Assembly: GCA_013368445.1 (NCBI GenBank)
Contig: JAACJO010000001.1
Span: 3,596,001 to 3,660,000, forward strand
DNA length: 64,000 bases
From: Leucocoprinus leucothites
Taxonomy: Eukaryota > Basidiomycota > Agaricomycetes > Agaricales > Agaricaceae
Direction of reading: 5' to 3'
Shown here: piece after piece, positions 46,375 to 59,776 of the stretch
Layout: every line of letters starts with the position of its first letter
Numbering within the stretch: position 1 is the first letter of the stretch
Notes under the pieces: generated by a model
The model's input: the letters and a program-made list of their open reading frames with translations, nothing else
Databases searched by the model: none
What the model was told of the DNA's origin: nothing
Program-made: the position numbers and the translations under genes

Positions 46375-49300
46375 TCAACTTTGCGTACATTGTAGAGCAA
46401 TGACCTGATTTCGTATCCATTCCGCTTCATCGCTTGTCGTTCCAGCGAGGCAGCGGCTTGCAAGGAGTTTTAAAGTGAATACGTCCCAGAAAGGGAGCTT
46501 GGATTTAAATCCCATTGTAGTTCGCCAAAGAAGAGTAGCACAATCTAGCCACGTGGCGTATGAGTGTGGCGTGATTGGGGGCTCGTGTATCGAGTGGCCG
46601 GGGAAGACCTCACGCATAACACTTGATTTCGTCTCGCCCATCACAGCAGGGCTCATGCTGAGATGCGTTTCGAAAAGTCCTAGAGTATGGGCTGCCAGAC
46701 GGATACATTCTTCGGTATCGTGACTGGATGCGTCAGATGACTGACTAAGCTTGAAAATTGCAGTGACAACAACGGGCAATGTTGCGTCTGGGTGAGCTAA
46801 TATGGTTCATCAGGTTATGTCAATAGTGATTAGAGGAGCAATGCTCACATCCATTGAGAAGCGCGGATACACATCGATAGATACTGTCTCTCCAGGATTC
46901 TGTGAGAACAGAGTCGAGTTTGGAATGATCAGCGGTGAGGACAATATTTGCGAGTATTCTCGCCCATTTGAGGTTCTGGTCGTCCTTCCTTTGTAAAATC
47001 TGCATCTGCAGCCAGGTTAGGAAAGAAGACTGAAAAATCATGCTCATCAAAGCCCCTCGATTGCAAGTTAAATTGGCCAAGACCTAAAAAGCAGGCCGGG
47101 GTCAAAAGACGCCTAAAACTTGGAAAGCGACCTAACGAACCTCGAAGATTCCCTTGCGCAATGCAAGGTCAGAGTCAGAAGACTGGAAAAGGGTCGCAAG
47201 AAGGTCCCAGCCATGACGTCGCTTCAAAACCCGCCAGTCATCGAAGCTAGCCATACCATCAGCCAAAAAGCGGATGATCCACCCTCGTTCTTTCTTCCAG
47301 TCATCTGCATTGCTATACAGCATAGCGTAAAGCATGGGAACATCACCAGGATCAAACTCCGGCCGTTGTAAAAGAAATCTTGCAGTTAAGGGATAGATGA
47401 AGTTCGAGGGATAGAAAATACCCCTTATGGCATGGGCGAGAACGAGAGTGGTATATGAGGGTAGACGAGGGGGAGAGTCATTTGAAGTGGGTATTGTGAA
47501 GAGGTTCTTCAGAAGGTTGAATATATAAGTGACATGTAACTTCTCTTGAAAGGCGATGTTCTACAGAGAGTGAGCGATTGCCCATCTACGACTGGGCGAA
47601 GCTTACTAACCTCGATAGATTTATGCATTGCAGCAAGGAGAGATAAGCCTAGGGAGCGCATGGCAGAGTCTTTCGAAGAAAGGGTACGGATACATAGCCC
47701 TACTATGTTTGTTCTGAATAGCTCAATCCAGCCGAATGGTGACGATGGGGGGTGCTGAGACAAGACACAGTGATAAAGGAGAAGTAGAAAGACTGGATCG
47801 TATAGCTGTTGATCATGATGAGTCGTCAAAGCCGTAACTTCGGTTTGAAGTTTGCGCCATTTTGGGTAACGCAAGCTAGTCCTGAAAACCAGGACAGGAT
47901 CAAGACTTTGTAAACATTCCACAGGAGAGGAGCATGTAATGTCGCTTGAGGATGACCAACAATTCAAGAGCGGCGCCAGCGAGGTTTTACGCTGAATCTC
48001 GAAAAGCTGGAAAACGGAGAAAAGACAAAGGTCCGATTTGTCCAAAGTTCCATGGTAAATTCGTAAAAGGGGCTCGACTTGTGTTAATTGGCATGTGTTT
48101 GTCGGGTGTAGGTTGAAGAGAGTATGGAGAAGGCGAATAATAGATGGTCGTAAGTTCGGATCTGTCTTTACGCCATTTGCCAGCTTGAAAAACTGTGGGT
48201 GATGTAGAATGTTTTGTAGATACCGATTAACGACAACGGGCTGGGAAAACGCTTGAATTAGAGAGGGGGTACGTTAAGCTGCATAGGCATACCTTCAGGT
48301 GTGTCCTGCAAACTAAGGCGTTTGCGAGCTCCACGGCACAAGGAATGGACAGGTGATGGTGAACAACAACCCCTAAGAGTGTCTCTGCTTGATGTGGTTT
48401 GGGAACAGACACCTGCACGAGGGAAGCTGTACACGTATTCGTCAATAATGTCTCTCAGCTGATCATCAATATCACGTACTCGTATCTTCAATTATCCGCT
48501 GTACTTGTTTGGACAAGAATGATTCATCGGCCAAGTGCCCGATCAACCAGTGAAGGGTCCAATCCATGATTGACGATGACAGCTCCGGCGCGTGAATACC
48601 CATTTGAATACATTCTGGGGTAGGTGGCCCAAGGGGTTGAAGTTCTATTTGTTTGTCAACTAGACGAGTTAGATCTTGCTGATGATCGAGGAATGCCTTG
48701 AAGGCCAAGACTATGGACGAGCTCGCTATTCGACGGGACGAGGATGAAACGTCGTGGTTGAAAATCAAAGGAGAGATATTTTTCAGGCGGGGTATCCATG
48801 CACTCGGATCCAGGGAATCCGCCAGAGATGCACAATGGTGAATATCCAGGGCAGTATGAAGAATCGTCGCCAAATCTTCGGTGGATCGAGAAGTTGAGTG
48901 TTCAGATTTTAACCATGTTTCAAACATCTGGAAATCGACACCTTTCTTGTATGCGAGACTTCTTACAACCTTAGCCGTTGAAGGGGACCAAGAGTGCGAA
49001 TTGAGGACGCCTTCTAAGGTGATAGTTCCACCAGGCTGGAGCGATCTTCTCACCCAACACGACGAAGCCTGTTGCATCTCCACACTCATGGACTCCATGC
49101 CGTCGCCCTCAAACTCAAATCCACATGACAGCCCCACCGGAAGCGTTGAATCAATGGCAGCCAAAATGAGCTCTTCTACCCCAGATGACCCTTTGAGCTG
49201 CTGGTGTGCGAGCCACAGCTGTGGAATGCGTTCCCATAGGGCATGTCGCATATTTGTACCTTCATTCACGGAGGCCTGGATGGCAGATAAGGTTGACTCG

Positions 49301-52300
49301 ATAAGAGGAACGAGATGAGAGATCGAGTCCGACAAGATCAACGAGTCAAGCAGGTGGAGCAATTCCATAGGTGGAAGGTATTTTATCCATAGCGAAGCTT
49401 TGTTCATCTATTGATGGGATCAGCCTGAGGGAAAAGTAAACTATACCAGGTCACCTACATTGATATTGCCATGATTAGGCTCTCTTTGAAGAAGCGCCAG
49501 CCAATGGGCGCTCACCTCTGACAGAATACGTCTATCAGCTGATGACGAGGGTTTAAAGGAGCTTTGCAATAGTTCTTGAAGTCCAGAGTACACCCTTTCA
49601 TCAAAATCCTGCGCCACAGCAAGCCTCTTCAGCGCGCCGGAGTCAATGAACAAGAGTTCTTTCAAGGATACTATTTCCTTATCATCGAAAATCAACTGAG
49701 CTTCACTGAGAAGAACAGCGAGAAGGGACAAAAGCCCGCGAATTGCAGGCGTATCTGTTGTTTCTAGTCGGTGTCCGATTTGCTTGATCAGAGCCAGACA
49801 AGATTGTAGCTTTGGTCTGGCTGAGAAAAGCACGGCAATGAAGGATCTTCGATAGTCAGAGTCGAGAATCTGCTCTTCAGACGCATTGAAGAATAGCCAT
49901 TCGATAGGAATTCTGACGGGATGGATCAGAAAAGTCGGGTTCTTCAGAGCTGAATGACTCACATTACACCAACGCCGGTCCCAACGAGAGTGTGATTCTC
50001 CCATAGCGAGCCACTTCGAGGGAAGAGATACTGTGCAAGGTCAGGGAGAGTATGACCACAATAGGCTTGAATGGCGATTACGGCTCGTTTTGTGTCAGAT
50101 AGGGACAAGGGTTGTTGGAGCAAACGAACGCGGTCGACGATTGAATGCGCTACGAGTTTTTTATGACGAGATGACTGGGCTATCGTAGGTATTCAGGATA
50201 TGGGTACCCGAGGAAACAGGAGAAAGCGTACCAGAAGATAAAGACTCAATGGAGTTCAAATGATCCTCCAACCCGGAAGTCGAGACCATCGGAACCTTGA
50301 CCACCTGCATTGGGTTGATCACCGCAGACATCATCTTCACTTCTGTCCTCACAGCAGCTGTCATAACCGGATATTCAGACTGCCATAATCGTGACTCGGA
50401 AAGTATTCGATCAACATGGGTAACGACAGCATTCAAGAAAATCGGATTTTGGATTTGTCCCAAAAGCCGGAACACAAGTTTTCGTATGAAAGAGGAGATC
50501 GCGAGAATATCAGATGGTGTTAGGAGTCCAGCTTTAGTCTTTGCGTCAAGCTGCTCTTGAATCGTCATGATAAGCGGGCTCGGATAAACCTCGGCGTCGA
50601 GATTCGAAGTGGTAGTCGGGGCCAAGTTGTTTCGCATATCTTCGATATATCGGAAAGGAGTCTTGAGGCAGCGCTGAATGCAGTCATCAAGGAACGTTAC
50701 TACACTCTCAGCTTCGTCTGTGAGGCGTGCGTTGTCCGGTGACGTGGCGTTCGGGGTGCGTATCAGGCATGGGAGGGAAGTCAGCCAGAGGGTTGGTTCG
50801 GTAGGAGTTTCTTCAAAGAGTATAGTAGAAGAGAGAAGGTGTGAAAGGAGGTCGAGAAGGGTAGATTTGAGAGCTGGAACGCGAGCGTCGGTATAAGATT
50901 TGAGGATGGCGTAGAGATATGTGCGGGAGGTGGCTGAGAGCACGGTCAGCGCAATTCAAAAACCAGAAAGGAAATTCATACCGGTCTTGTTCGTCCAAAC
51001 AAACTGATCGCTCTCCTTAAGTGTGCGAAGAATATGTAATCGTTGGACCAGATGAAGCTTCTTTGCACTCTGAGGAGTACTATCGTCCTCGTCCTCGTCG
51101 TCCACAACAGCGGCATCAAAGTTTACTAGAGCTTTTCCAACGTCAAACCTCGCCTCCGCAACGACCTCCGGTAAGTACTTGTGATACAGAAACAATAGCC
51201 TTTGGGCGCTCTCTTGCAACAAAGCGAAGCGAACAAGATTAGGCGCCGATATTGAAGCCTGTGCATCTGAAGCGGCTGTCTGCGAGGTTGGTACCGGCTT
51301 CTGCTGCGAAAAGCCAAGGATGACCTGGAACTCGGGCACTCTCCTTCTAATCTCCTTTTCCACTTCTCTTCTGCGTTTAGCCCAAAGACCATCCTCCGTA
51401 TCACTCACTTCCAGCGCACTTTCAAGCTCGCAAAAGACCTCCAACACTTCTGCATACTTCATCAAGCATTTTGCGAGCGTAAGTGCTGTACAATGTTGTA
51501 CGAGGCCTGAAGGGGACAAAAGCCCTTTCGTGAGAATATTTTTGGGCGATACGTCAGAGGGAAGGATATTCGAGAGGATGGTTTGAAGTGGGGGCGGGGT
51601 GGGATTGTATAGTTCTGTATTGGGAAGGTAGAATGCCGACTTGGGGACGGGTAGAGAGATGATATTGCCGAAAAAGGCGATGTTGGCGATCCATTTAGTC
51701 GAAAGTCGGGGTTCGAGTGTCAGTTGTGCTGAAGGCCAATATCTGGTGATCCTTGTTTAGTGTGGTATCTCAGCAGACATCTGAGAAAACAATTACCCCG
51801 CAACAAGCTCGGGACAAGCTTCGAGTATCCGACGTGCCAGCTCCTGCTGTCTTGAGTCCTCATTGACTTTCAGAGTTTTGAGAACATTGGCAAGAATTTT
51901 ATTATAGATCTTTCCTCCCCTCTCGTCTTCGGAGTCTTCCCGAGGATACCAGCCGCGATCTTTAAAACATATCCCAACCCCTGGGCGTGTCATTATAGCG
52001 AGGAAGAAATGATGAACGAGATCAGCAGGAATATGTTCTGGGTCTTCATCTTTAGAGGTGGCACGGTCGTAGATCTTGAGCAACTAAAGTGTTGTTAGAG
52101 ATGATTTTGAAGGACGGATGGAGGAGCGTACATGAGAAATGGTAACCTCGTTGAAGAGCCCGACCTTGATGGTTCGCTTTGTTTTTGGATCAGACCAAAG
52201 ATTTGTCCATATGGCCTCTAGGACGTGCCGAATGAAGAGGTAATGGTCTTGTGGAAGACCCTTGAAAATCGACACGAAGGCATCACGGTGTTGCTCAAGG

Positions 52301-53173
52301 AATGTACTCTTCACTTGGGCTTGTCCATCAAGGAACGAGAGCAGAAAGAGGACATATAACGTTCGGATATCTGTGGATCAAATAAATTTCAAAGCCTCCG
52401 TCAGTGAAAGTGGATTTCATACCAGGTCGCGCTAGAGGGTTGTAGTCGACTTTGCCTTTTCTTCGGAGTGTCAATAACTTGGGTAAACTCTAGAAAATTG
52501 TTAGAAACTGGAAACTGGGGACACCGGTACACGACTTACCTTCATCTCCCATTGGAAAACATCTAGAAGTGTTTTTTTCTCCCTTCCGCCACCAAATCCG
52601 GAGATAGCGTTCAGAAGCTTGAGACTCACAAGAGTGAGCTCGTTATGCGCGCCGACGACATAGGAGTTCAGTTTTTTCATCCACTGCGGACTTAGAAGGC
52701 TCTTGACGATAGGATAACCATGTGCGTGGTAGTTATAATGCGACGATAGAAGCGGAAGAAGCACGGCCAGAACAGATACTATGGCCACCGAAAGATTGGT
52801 TTGTCTCTTTTCTTTCAATCAGTGCTTATTCCGACAAACGGAAGGCGCGATACTCACAGGGTTCGCACTTTCCCATAGCCCGAAGATGTCCTGAGCACCC
52901 GGGTTTCTCTCCAGCCATTGCTCGGCAAGCAGTAAACGGTCATCCTGAGGAGCAATCACTCCTTCATCGGACCTGATTGTCAGCTGGTTCCTGAGCTGAT
53001 TCAGAGCTAACAGAATTCGGTTAAGAAACACCAACGGAGATGAAGAAAATAGTACCTTCAACAATCACATCGGGATTCTGAGCTTTCAGGCTCTGTCGAA
53101 TACTTTCTACACTGCTGAATTTCTTCGGAAGCTCCAGCTTCCGTCTTTTGTTTTGTGACTGTTTGTCGGACAT
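46375..53173 (-). CDS. URB1: nucleolar pre-ribosomal-associated protein 1 (URB1/NPA1)
   Basis: This is a 6.8 kb multi-exon gene. The start is MSDKQSQNKRRKLELPKKFS at 53173 and the stop at 46375-46377; the size suggests about 1,900 residues. The N-terminal half has the Urb1/Npa1 pattern: HNELTLVSLKLLNAISGFGG, NPLARPDIRTLYVLFLLSFL (across a splice), RHVLEAIWTNLWSDPKTKRT, HHFFLAIMTRPGVGICFKDR and GWYP. A later segment is GLVQHCTALTLAKCLMKYAE. The remainder is long helical repeat sequence with few motifs, as expected. Npa1 acts in early 60S ribosome assembly in the nucleolus with Rsa3 and Dbp6. No break was noticed, though not every intron was traced. Confidence 0.82.
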
Positions 53174-54063
53174 CCGGCGTCTGAGGACTCTAAATCATGA
53201 ATTGAGGATGATCGAGAAGGAGCGCGACAAGTCGCAAATCTTTTCTGACGCAATGCGGGCCGGACTCCCGTGATTGCTTATTCAGCATAATTGTGGGATT
53301 ATGATTCCCACAATCCACTCAGATTTGATTTTTGCAGTTCAGCCAGCATCAGCGCCATCTATAAACGGCACAACACGCTCCCATGACCAGAAACATACAA
53401 CCAAACATACAGTCATCGCTACCAAAGCTTCTGAACCGACTAGTTTCTGCTGCTGAGCTTGCTCTCGACCAGGCACGTCTCCCGGGGCTTTCTGGTGGTC
53501 CAACCTACGGGTCTATATTTGAAAGAGGAGTCGAGCGGCATCCTGATTTCGTGCAAGAACCCAGACGGTCTCATCATTCCGCTTGCAACTCTAGCCGACG
53601 GCATTCACACCCTCCCACCCGAGAATATATTTAGTTTCTATGGTCCACATTGTTGCTGTTGCGCCGACTACAGTCATTGCTACGTTGTAGGAAAGTCCGT
53701 TGCAGTCAAATGTGCTGCTGATCATCGAGCGGCATGGTCTATGTGTTTGAAAGCACCCAAGGATTCAATTAGTTTTTTTAACCGACCTTGGCGGCTTTCG
53801 GATTTATTCTTGTTCTCTCCGGGAGCGCATGATTGTTGCTATTCTTTCTTTTAGTCGAGCCCGCATCACAGCCATGCCGCTGGAATTGAATATCAAGGAA
53901 AAGATATTCTGGCCATCTCTGCATGGTACATGATACATGATGTCGTGCCGAGAGTCACTACCTGGTTCTCTCCGTTTTCTATGGAGCATATTTTGCATAA
54001 ATACTTCCCCACATTCTGGAGCTGGTAAGTAGCACGTTGCTAACAAATTGAGCATCGAACAAT
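53174..54063. other. intergenic region with a hairpin and an uncertain coding fragment
   Basis: A perfect 9 bp inverted repeat (ATTGTGGGA, 7 nt loop, TCCCACAAT) lies at 53290-53314. On the plus strand around 53500-53640 a frame reads LKEESSGILISCKNPDGLII and PLATLADGIHTLPPENIF, which looks protein-like. A second frame from ATG 53383 (MTRNIQPNIQSSLPKLLNRL) might be its first exon, but I cannot join them in frame. Confidence 0.3.
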
Positions 54064-54985
54064 ATGAAGTCCTCCATGAATACCCTCCTCGTCCTCGTCG
54101 CCGCTATCGCTGGGGCTCAGGCCGATCACTCCTGTATGCTCCTTTCATTAACCCTTAGAAAGCCAATGAACGAGCTAACCTTTATCTCCTTCGATTTTCA
54201 CTACTGTCAGTCACGTTCAGAAACAACTGTGGTGGAAACGTTCAGCCCGTGATCGCCAACGTCAATTGTGGGTACTCTCCTCGCTGTGATACCCCCGGCT
54301 CAGGCGGTGTGGTAAGTCAAGGATAGTTATTACTACATTTGTCCAACTGACCCACCCTTCACGAATATGACAACAGCCCAATCCTGCGATATCATACACT
54401 GGACCCCAACCCGGCACCATCGGGCCTGGTGGCAGCAAGACCATGACCATCAACCGTCAGGTTTGAATACCTTACTTGATGTGCCTTATGATGATCTGAC
54501 GAGCATATGATCAGTGGAATGGGCGCATATTTTCCCAGAATGGGGCATGCGGTGCCAAAGGCGAAGGCTGCACTATGACAGAGTTCAATCTTGATACAGG
54601 CAATGCCTTTACGGCGCAAGTAAGTTCAAAGCAAGATTCACTACTTCCGGTTACTTATCTATTTTCAGGCGTATGATATATCAAACATTCAGGTGTGAAA
54701 TCTTATACGATGGCCACACTGAGCCCGTACCTAAATGACCTCTATTAGGGGTTCACACAATCCATCAGGATTGCAGTAAACGGGTGCGACACTGTGACTT
54801 GCACCAACGTTAATTGTGGCTGCACTCAAGCCTACCCCCCTGGCGTGAGTTATGTTTACGTGTACAAGTGCCCTAATTTACCTTGACCCGCGGTCATGCA
54901 GGACCTTTCTGGTTGTGGCAGCGATCAGCCAGTGCGCGGATGCTCTGCTGGAGATCACTCGTGGACCATCACCTTCTGCCCCTGA
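54064..54985 (+). CDS. secreted thaumatin-like protein
   Basis: Several short exons join to about 187 residues. A signal peptide (MNTLLVLVAAIAGAQA) is followed by DHSFTFRNNCGGNVQPV, CGYSPRCDTPGSG, the family block WNGRIFSQNGACGAKGEGCT, NGCDTVTCTNVNCGCTQAYP, and the terminal GDHSWTITFCP. Twelve cysteines are visible in the mature part, an even number suited to disulphides. It is short compared with plant thaumatins, as many fungal forms are. Known fungal relatives include beta-1,3-glucan-degrading or cell-wall-modifying proteins; which activity applies here is not evident. It acts outside the cell. Confidence 0.85.
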
Positions 54986-55552
54986 GCTCGAAAGAAGACA
55001 TGGGTATCGTGCCAGCATTCCCCTGGCCTTGATGGAGTCTGCGGTAGAGCAGATCTGCTTTGAAAGCGGAGTTGGTAACATGTGTCATGAAGATCACTAT
55101 AGTCCCTATATACAACTTGAATTATTAGTCCATGCGGCTCAAGGTGCATTGATAGCAACTGCTCATTCAGAAGCTGTTCCAATCGCGGTGAACACAGGCC
55201 AAAGAGCGTGCACATTTGAGGATGTATTCAGTTCGGCATGACGGCAAATAGCCAAGTAACCGAAAGCGGGGACTGTTGACGCATATTTGGCACAGTCTTC
55301 CGCGTGGTCTCGAGGCAACTACAGGCGGACCTCTCGCGGTCCCACGACAGTTGTGCTTCACTCGACCTTGTCCGTGTACTACCCCAGGTACATCGCTCGG
55401 GATCAGAGACCATCCTGGGTCTGTGCTCCATTCATTACCTTGACAGTGAGCCGCCAACAACATTCGATAGTCAGGCTCATCACTCTTAGGTCCGATAATC
55501 TAGTAACTTTGGATTAGAGTCTATCCTAACCATATACCAGTAGCTTGGGCGC
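54986..55552. other. intergenic, no feature seen
   Basis: Sequence between the thaumatin-like gene and family member F has only short frames on both strands. Confidence 0.4.
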
Positions 55553-57013
55553 ATGAATAACAATCTCGAGCATGGATCCTCAGGAACTCTGACGAATTCG
55601 TATATTAGTTCCCTGAATTCTGCCAATCCGATGTCAGTCAAAATGGGACAGCCTAGTACTCACACTTCTGACCAGGTGAGTGCGAACCTGACACCTCCTG
55701 TTGACACGCCACCGAACAGAATTCCTTCGCAGGACATGAATCGTCAAGAAGAGGAGTACAGAAAATCTGTAACCATTATATTTTGGTATCAGGTAATGAC
55801 CCCGATAGTGATTTGCGCCCCGACGTTGATGTCAGCTTGTTAGGCAAACGCACTGCCGGTCAGACTTCATCAGATGATCCCAAATTTCCCCTACTTCCAA
55901 CTTTCTAAAGTGGATTTCTTGGTGCTTGAGCTCGGTTTGAATTCGAACACCTATCTGGATACCTACAATCCCGACACGGGGCAATGGGATCAGCACCCTA
56001 TTTCTGCTGTGCGCAAAGTCGAGAGTCAACAGCGATTGCTTTATCGCCTCCGCACAAGTCTCTTGGAAGGCCTTAAGGACGAAGAATGCCTCGGTCTGCA
56101 AGACGAGCTGAAAATACAACGGCGATCCCACAAGTCCTTTCGGGCCCAATCATCCAGCCCATCACCAACAAGAAACCGACAGGATACCCACCGATGCGTC
56201 TGCAAGCGCTCCTCAGGCGACGACCCTGACGTCACTACCCACGTATCCCACAAGGTCCACATACCAAACGACTACTACCTCAACCACCAATCCATCGTAC
56301 ACCGAAGCAACGATGACGAGGGATCTCTCCCAAATGATACCGGAGCATCAGCATCAGCATCAACATTATCAAACCCCTCTGCAGTCACCAACGACACACA
56401 CCCCACCTCATCCCAACCTTTACCAACACCACCCTCATCCTCATCATCCAATGTATCCTCAGACGACTTCTCATACCCAGGGGCAGCATTATACGATCAC
56501 AACCCAACTCCAAATGCATCAGCAACCAACATACCCAGCCCCAACCTCCCTATACCCATATCCCCATACCCCCCACACCCCCCACTCAAACGCTGGCCAA
56601 ACGACTACACAGTCGCAGAGATCTCAGCAGGATTCAACTCAATGGACACACTCGTGGCACAGTCCACCAACGGATCAACTATGACCCACAAATCTGCTTT
56701 CGAGCGGGTTTTTGGGAGTCGCTATGTGAAGAGTACCGTCTGTAGGCACCGTGGCGTATGGAAAAAGGCACATCCGAACCTTAAAGCACAGTACGAGGCC
56801 ATGGGGCATGATGAGCGCGCTTATTGGGGAGAGTTCGTGAGAGTTGTTGAAGGGAGACCGTCGTCGCTTAGGATCGCTGGATCTAATTCTACGATGAACC
56901 CCACTCCCACTACGAACCTGGTTCCTAGGCAAGGCGTTACCTCGGAGGATGAAGATGGAGGTAACGTTGACGAAGCCAGGGTAATCAAGAATCTGCAAGG
57001 AAACCAAGGTTAG
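55553..57013 (+). CDS. orphan family member F fused to a possible DNA-binding domain
   Basis: Exons are 55553-55675, 55733-55792 and 55844-57013, all phase 0. Exon 2 ends in the family strand VTIIFWYQ. Exon 3 has FPYFQLSKVDFLVLELGLNS, YNPDTGQWDQHPISAV, and RLRTSLLEGLKDEECLGLQD ELK, matching the Cys-helix of members D and E. A Ser/Pro/His-rich linker (about 56320-56590) leads to a second domain: LKRWPNDYTVAEISAGFNSM, SAFERVFGSRYVKSTVCRHR, GVWKKAHPNLKAQYEAMGHD, ERAYWGEFVRVVEGR. This basic helical block looks like a DNA-binding or HMG-box-like unit common in mushroom-forming fungi, but I cannot name it. Confidence 0.6.
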
Positions 57014-57470
57014 ATAGCTTCTCTATTTCCTTGATATCTATCACCGCTTATACCTACTGCTTCCTTCGATAGTAGGGCCGACGATCCAAGGTGCGTGATC
57101 TGGTTTGATTTATATGAATTTATCAACTTATTTCTGGTTCAAGGTATCGAAGGCTACGATTCACCGTTAGCGTCCTTAAGTAACGCCACCCGTTCATAAA
57201 ACTCCTGATACCTTGAACTATACACGATTTTTTTCATCTCAAAACCTTGTACAAATTTCCTTTCTTACGAGGACCCCTGCTACGCCATTATGACTTGCTC
57301 GCTCGCCATGCTTCCCATTTAAAATCTGTCCTGTACAACATTATGTACTATGTCATCTGCATCTCGTTACTCGGTCATTAGGGTAAAATTCATTGTCCAG
57401 AATAGCATCTTATGTTTCGAAAACAAAGGCTAGGATAATCGCCATCAATCAACTTCAAGCCGCCAGACCT
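57014..57470. other. intergenic, no feature seen
   Basis: This is the spacer between the convergent member F gene and the P450 gene, with no motif visible. Confidence 0.4.
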
Positions 57471-59776
57471 TCAGGGGGACTTGTCCCCCCTCACACCCCT
57501 TCACCTTCGGCCTTGGGAGAATCGATGGATGCTTCACAATCGATGTAGTAGGGCCGCCCGGAAGTTCAAAACGATAATGAACAATCATCATCGCTAAAAA
57601 GATCTAGAATCAGAGAAGCTTGAATAACTTCTTTATTACGGCAGATATAGATCAGAATCTCACCTTGAACTCCACTAGTGCAAAAGTTCTCCCCAAACAT
57701 ATCCTAGGCCCGTCAGAAAAAGTAAGAATATGTCGGTGACCAGTAATTTCCCGGGCTCGGTCAAACCGTTCATCCAACCAACGTTCTGGTACGAATTCAC
57801 GTGAATCCGATCCCCAAAGCATTTCGGAATTATTGAGATACGCAATGGGTGAGCTGACAATTGTTCCCTTGGCCACGAATAACTTGTCAGTTATTGAGCC
57901 GTCGGCGGCTGTAAACGGGGCGCTAAATGGCATGACATCATCTTCTGCGGCCTGTGTGACCATCATAGATTTAGATTAGCTCAGAGGACAGACACTAGCA
58001 TATGGCTGAAAGAAGTTGGACATACTACACGCGTGGTCTCGCTGACGGGAGGGTGGAGGCGAAGTACTTCGTGCACGACTGCATCAAGATACGGAAGGCC
58101 AGATGTAATTTGCTCCCAAGAAGGATCGGCTCCAGCTAGTGTGCTAACAAGTTCATGTCTCAACTTTTCTTGTTTGTCAAGTCTTCTTGATAGCTCGATT
58201 AGAGCCCACTGTAGGTTAGTTATGAGTTCCGGAGCTTTCGAAAAAGCGGCATTCGTACAGTGAGGCTAACTAAAACAACAACAGGATCGGCATTAGGGCA
58301 TGACAATCAAAGACGAAATGCCATAAAACATACTGGAAGTCGTCTCATAGCCTTGGGTTCGTTCGATCAGAAACAACAAAATCAGTAAGGTGAAACTTGC
58401 GTTAGAATCTCACCAGCTAGCAAAAGCGTATTCTGGTATCGCTCCTGTGTTTAGCACTTTTTCTCAGTGGACACTTGAATCAAACTTTACCATTTGAGCC
58501 AATACCTCTTCTGATGACATCCGAAGCTGGTTCCCTGCATTCTCGGACTTGACTAACGAGGACAGATTAACGGCGACCAGGAAGTTGGCTATGAGAGAAA
58601 ACGAACCGAGTAGGGCAATGATCGACTTATCCGCGGTTACGGTGTCGTCTTTCCCATCCAACTTGACTCGCCTGCTTCTCTCAAGAAGCTCGTCAGCTAT
58701 TTTTCCCATAGTCTCCCTAAGTCGACGTAGCATGCGGTTACTCCGAGTCGGGAGGTTCTGTAGTGTCGGAAATACAGGTCCTAGGAAGAAAATAATTCTG
58801 GAGAAAAAATCGGTATTGGCATCATCAAATGAATCAAAGATATCAAGGACAGGTGAATTTTTTCCATCTAGTGCCTCAAAGTTGTGTCCAAAGCCTGCGA
58901 TTCCAATAGCGTCAAGACTAGGAGCACCATGTAAAAGAGAGGGTCAATCGGCACTCTGTGATTTTCCTACTCACGATACGTGATTCATCCTATACGCGGT
59001 CAACAGGAAAGCCAAAGGGAGTTAAGCTCCCAAGCTCACCATTTTTGGACATCGAACACGGCGTACTCTGTTTTGGAGTTATCAATGATCGTGTCCCAGG
59101 AAACCTTCATCTGGAAGAGATCCTGTCAATATCCAGACAAAGGGATGGGTACTAGTTCCCATGACGTTCACTATTACCTTGTGAGCTGAATCATGGAAGA
59201 CGGCTGACAATCGTCGAATAGCAGCATTACTAAAGGCGGGTGTTATTGCTTTGCGCTGTCTGAAAGTACAGTCAGAGGATAAGTCGACTAGCGATCGCCA
59301 ACATGAGAAAAGGGTTTGATCACCTTTTGTGACTGTCGCCTTCAGACCAGAGTAACCCGCGGCCAAACTGTTGACGGATCAACTCAAAATCTTGATGGAT
59401 TGACAGATCTAGGGCAAATACTGACCAGGTTTTCTATGAATACTCGAGCCAATTTTGGCTGCACATAGCCATAGGTTTCCCTCGAGTAAAAATGCGAGTT
59501 CGCCTTTGGGTCGCAAATCACGACGCGCTTGGTACCGAAGGGTCCAGGGACTGTAAACGCTGGACCGTATGTCCTACTCCAGGTTTCGTAGACAGCTCCA
59601 GGATCGTCTTGCTCCTGAATGTAACGGTAGAATCCAAATATGAAGCTGATGTTCTTCGGGCCCTTCAAGGGGGTAGCCCGAGAGCTCCACGAACGAGGGA
59701 TTGCCTTGTAAATGAATAAAGTGAGAAGGGCTGTAAAAGCTGCAGATATTACTGGGTATCGTCCCACAGACTCCAT
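57471..59776 (-). CDS. cytochrome P450 monooxygenase
   Basis: The start is MESVGRYPVISAAFTALLTL at 59776, with one N-terminal membrane anchor. Then come PLKGPKNISFIFGFYRYIQ, YGPAFTVPGPFGTKRVVICD, QRKAITPAFSNAAIRRLSAV, the ExxR helix VVHEVLRLHPPVSETTR, the PERW segment SREFVPERWLDERFD, and the heme loop LTFSDGPRICLGRTFAL with its Cys ligand. The last exon gives FELPGGPTTSIVKHPSILPR and ends at a TGA (57471-57473), slightly earlier than usual: an out-of-frame continuation LKVWRLEVD follows the stop. It is ER-bound and oxidises an unknown substrate. It lies head-to-tail with the SDR gene 330 bp upstream, suggesting a small metabolic pair. Confidence 0.88.

Noticed and set aside
56313..56684. 123-codon His/Gln-rich plus-strand frame
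   Set aside because: Alternative frame of the low-complexity linker of member F.
58549..58983. 144-codon plus-strand frame
   Set aside because: Antisense shadow of the P450 gene.
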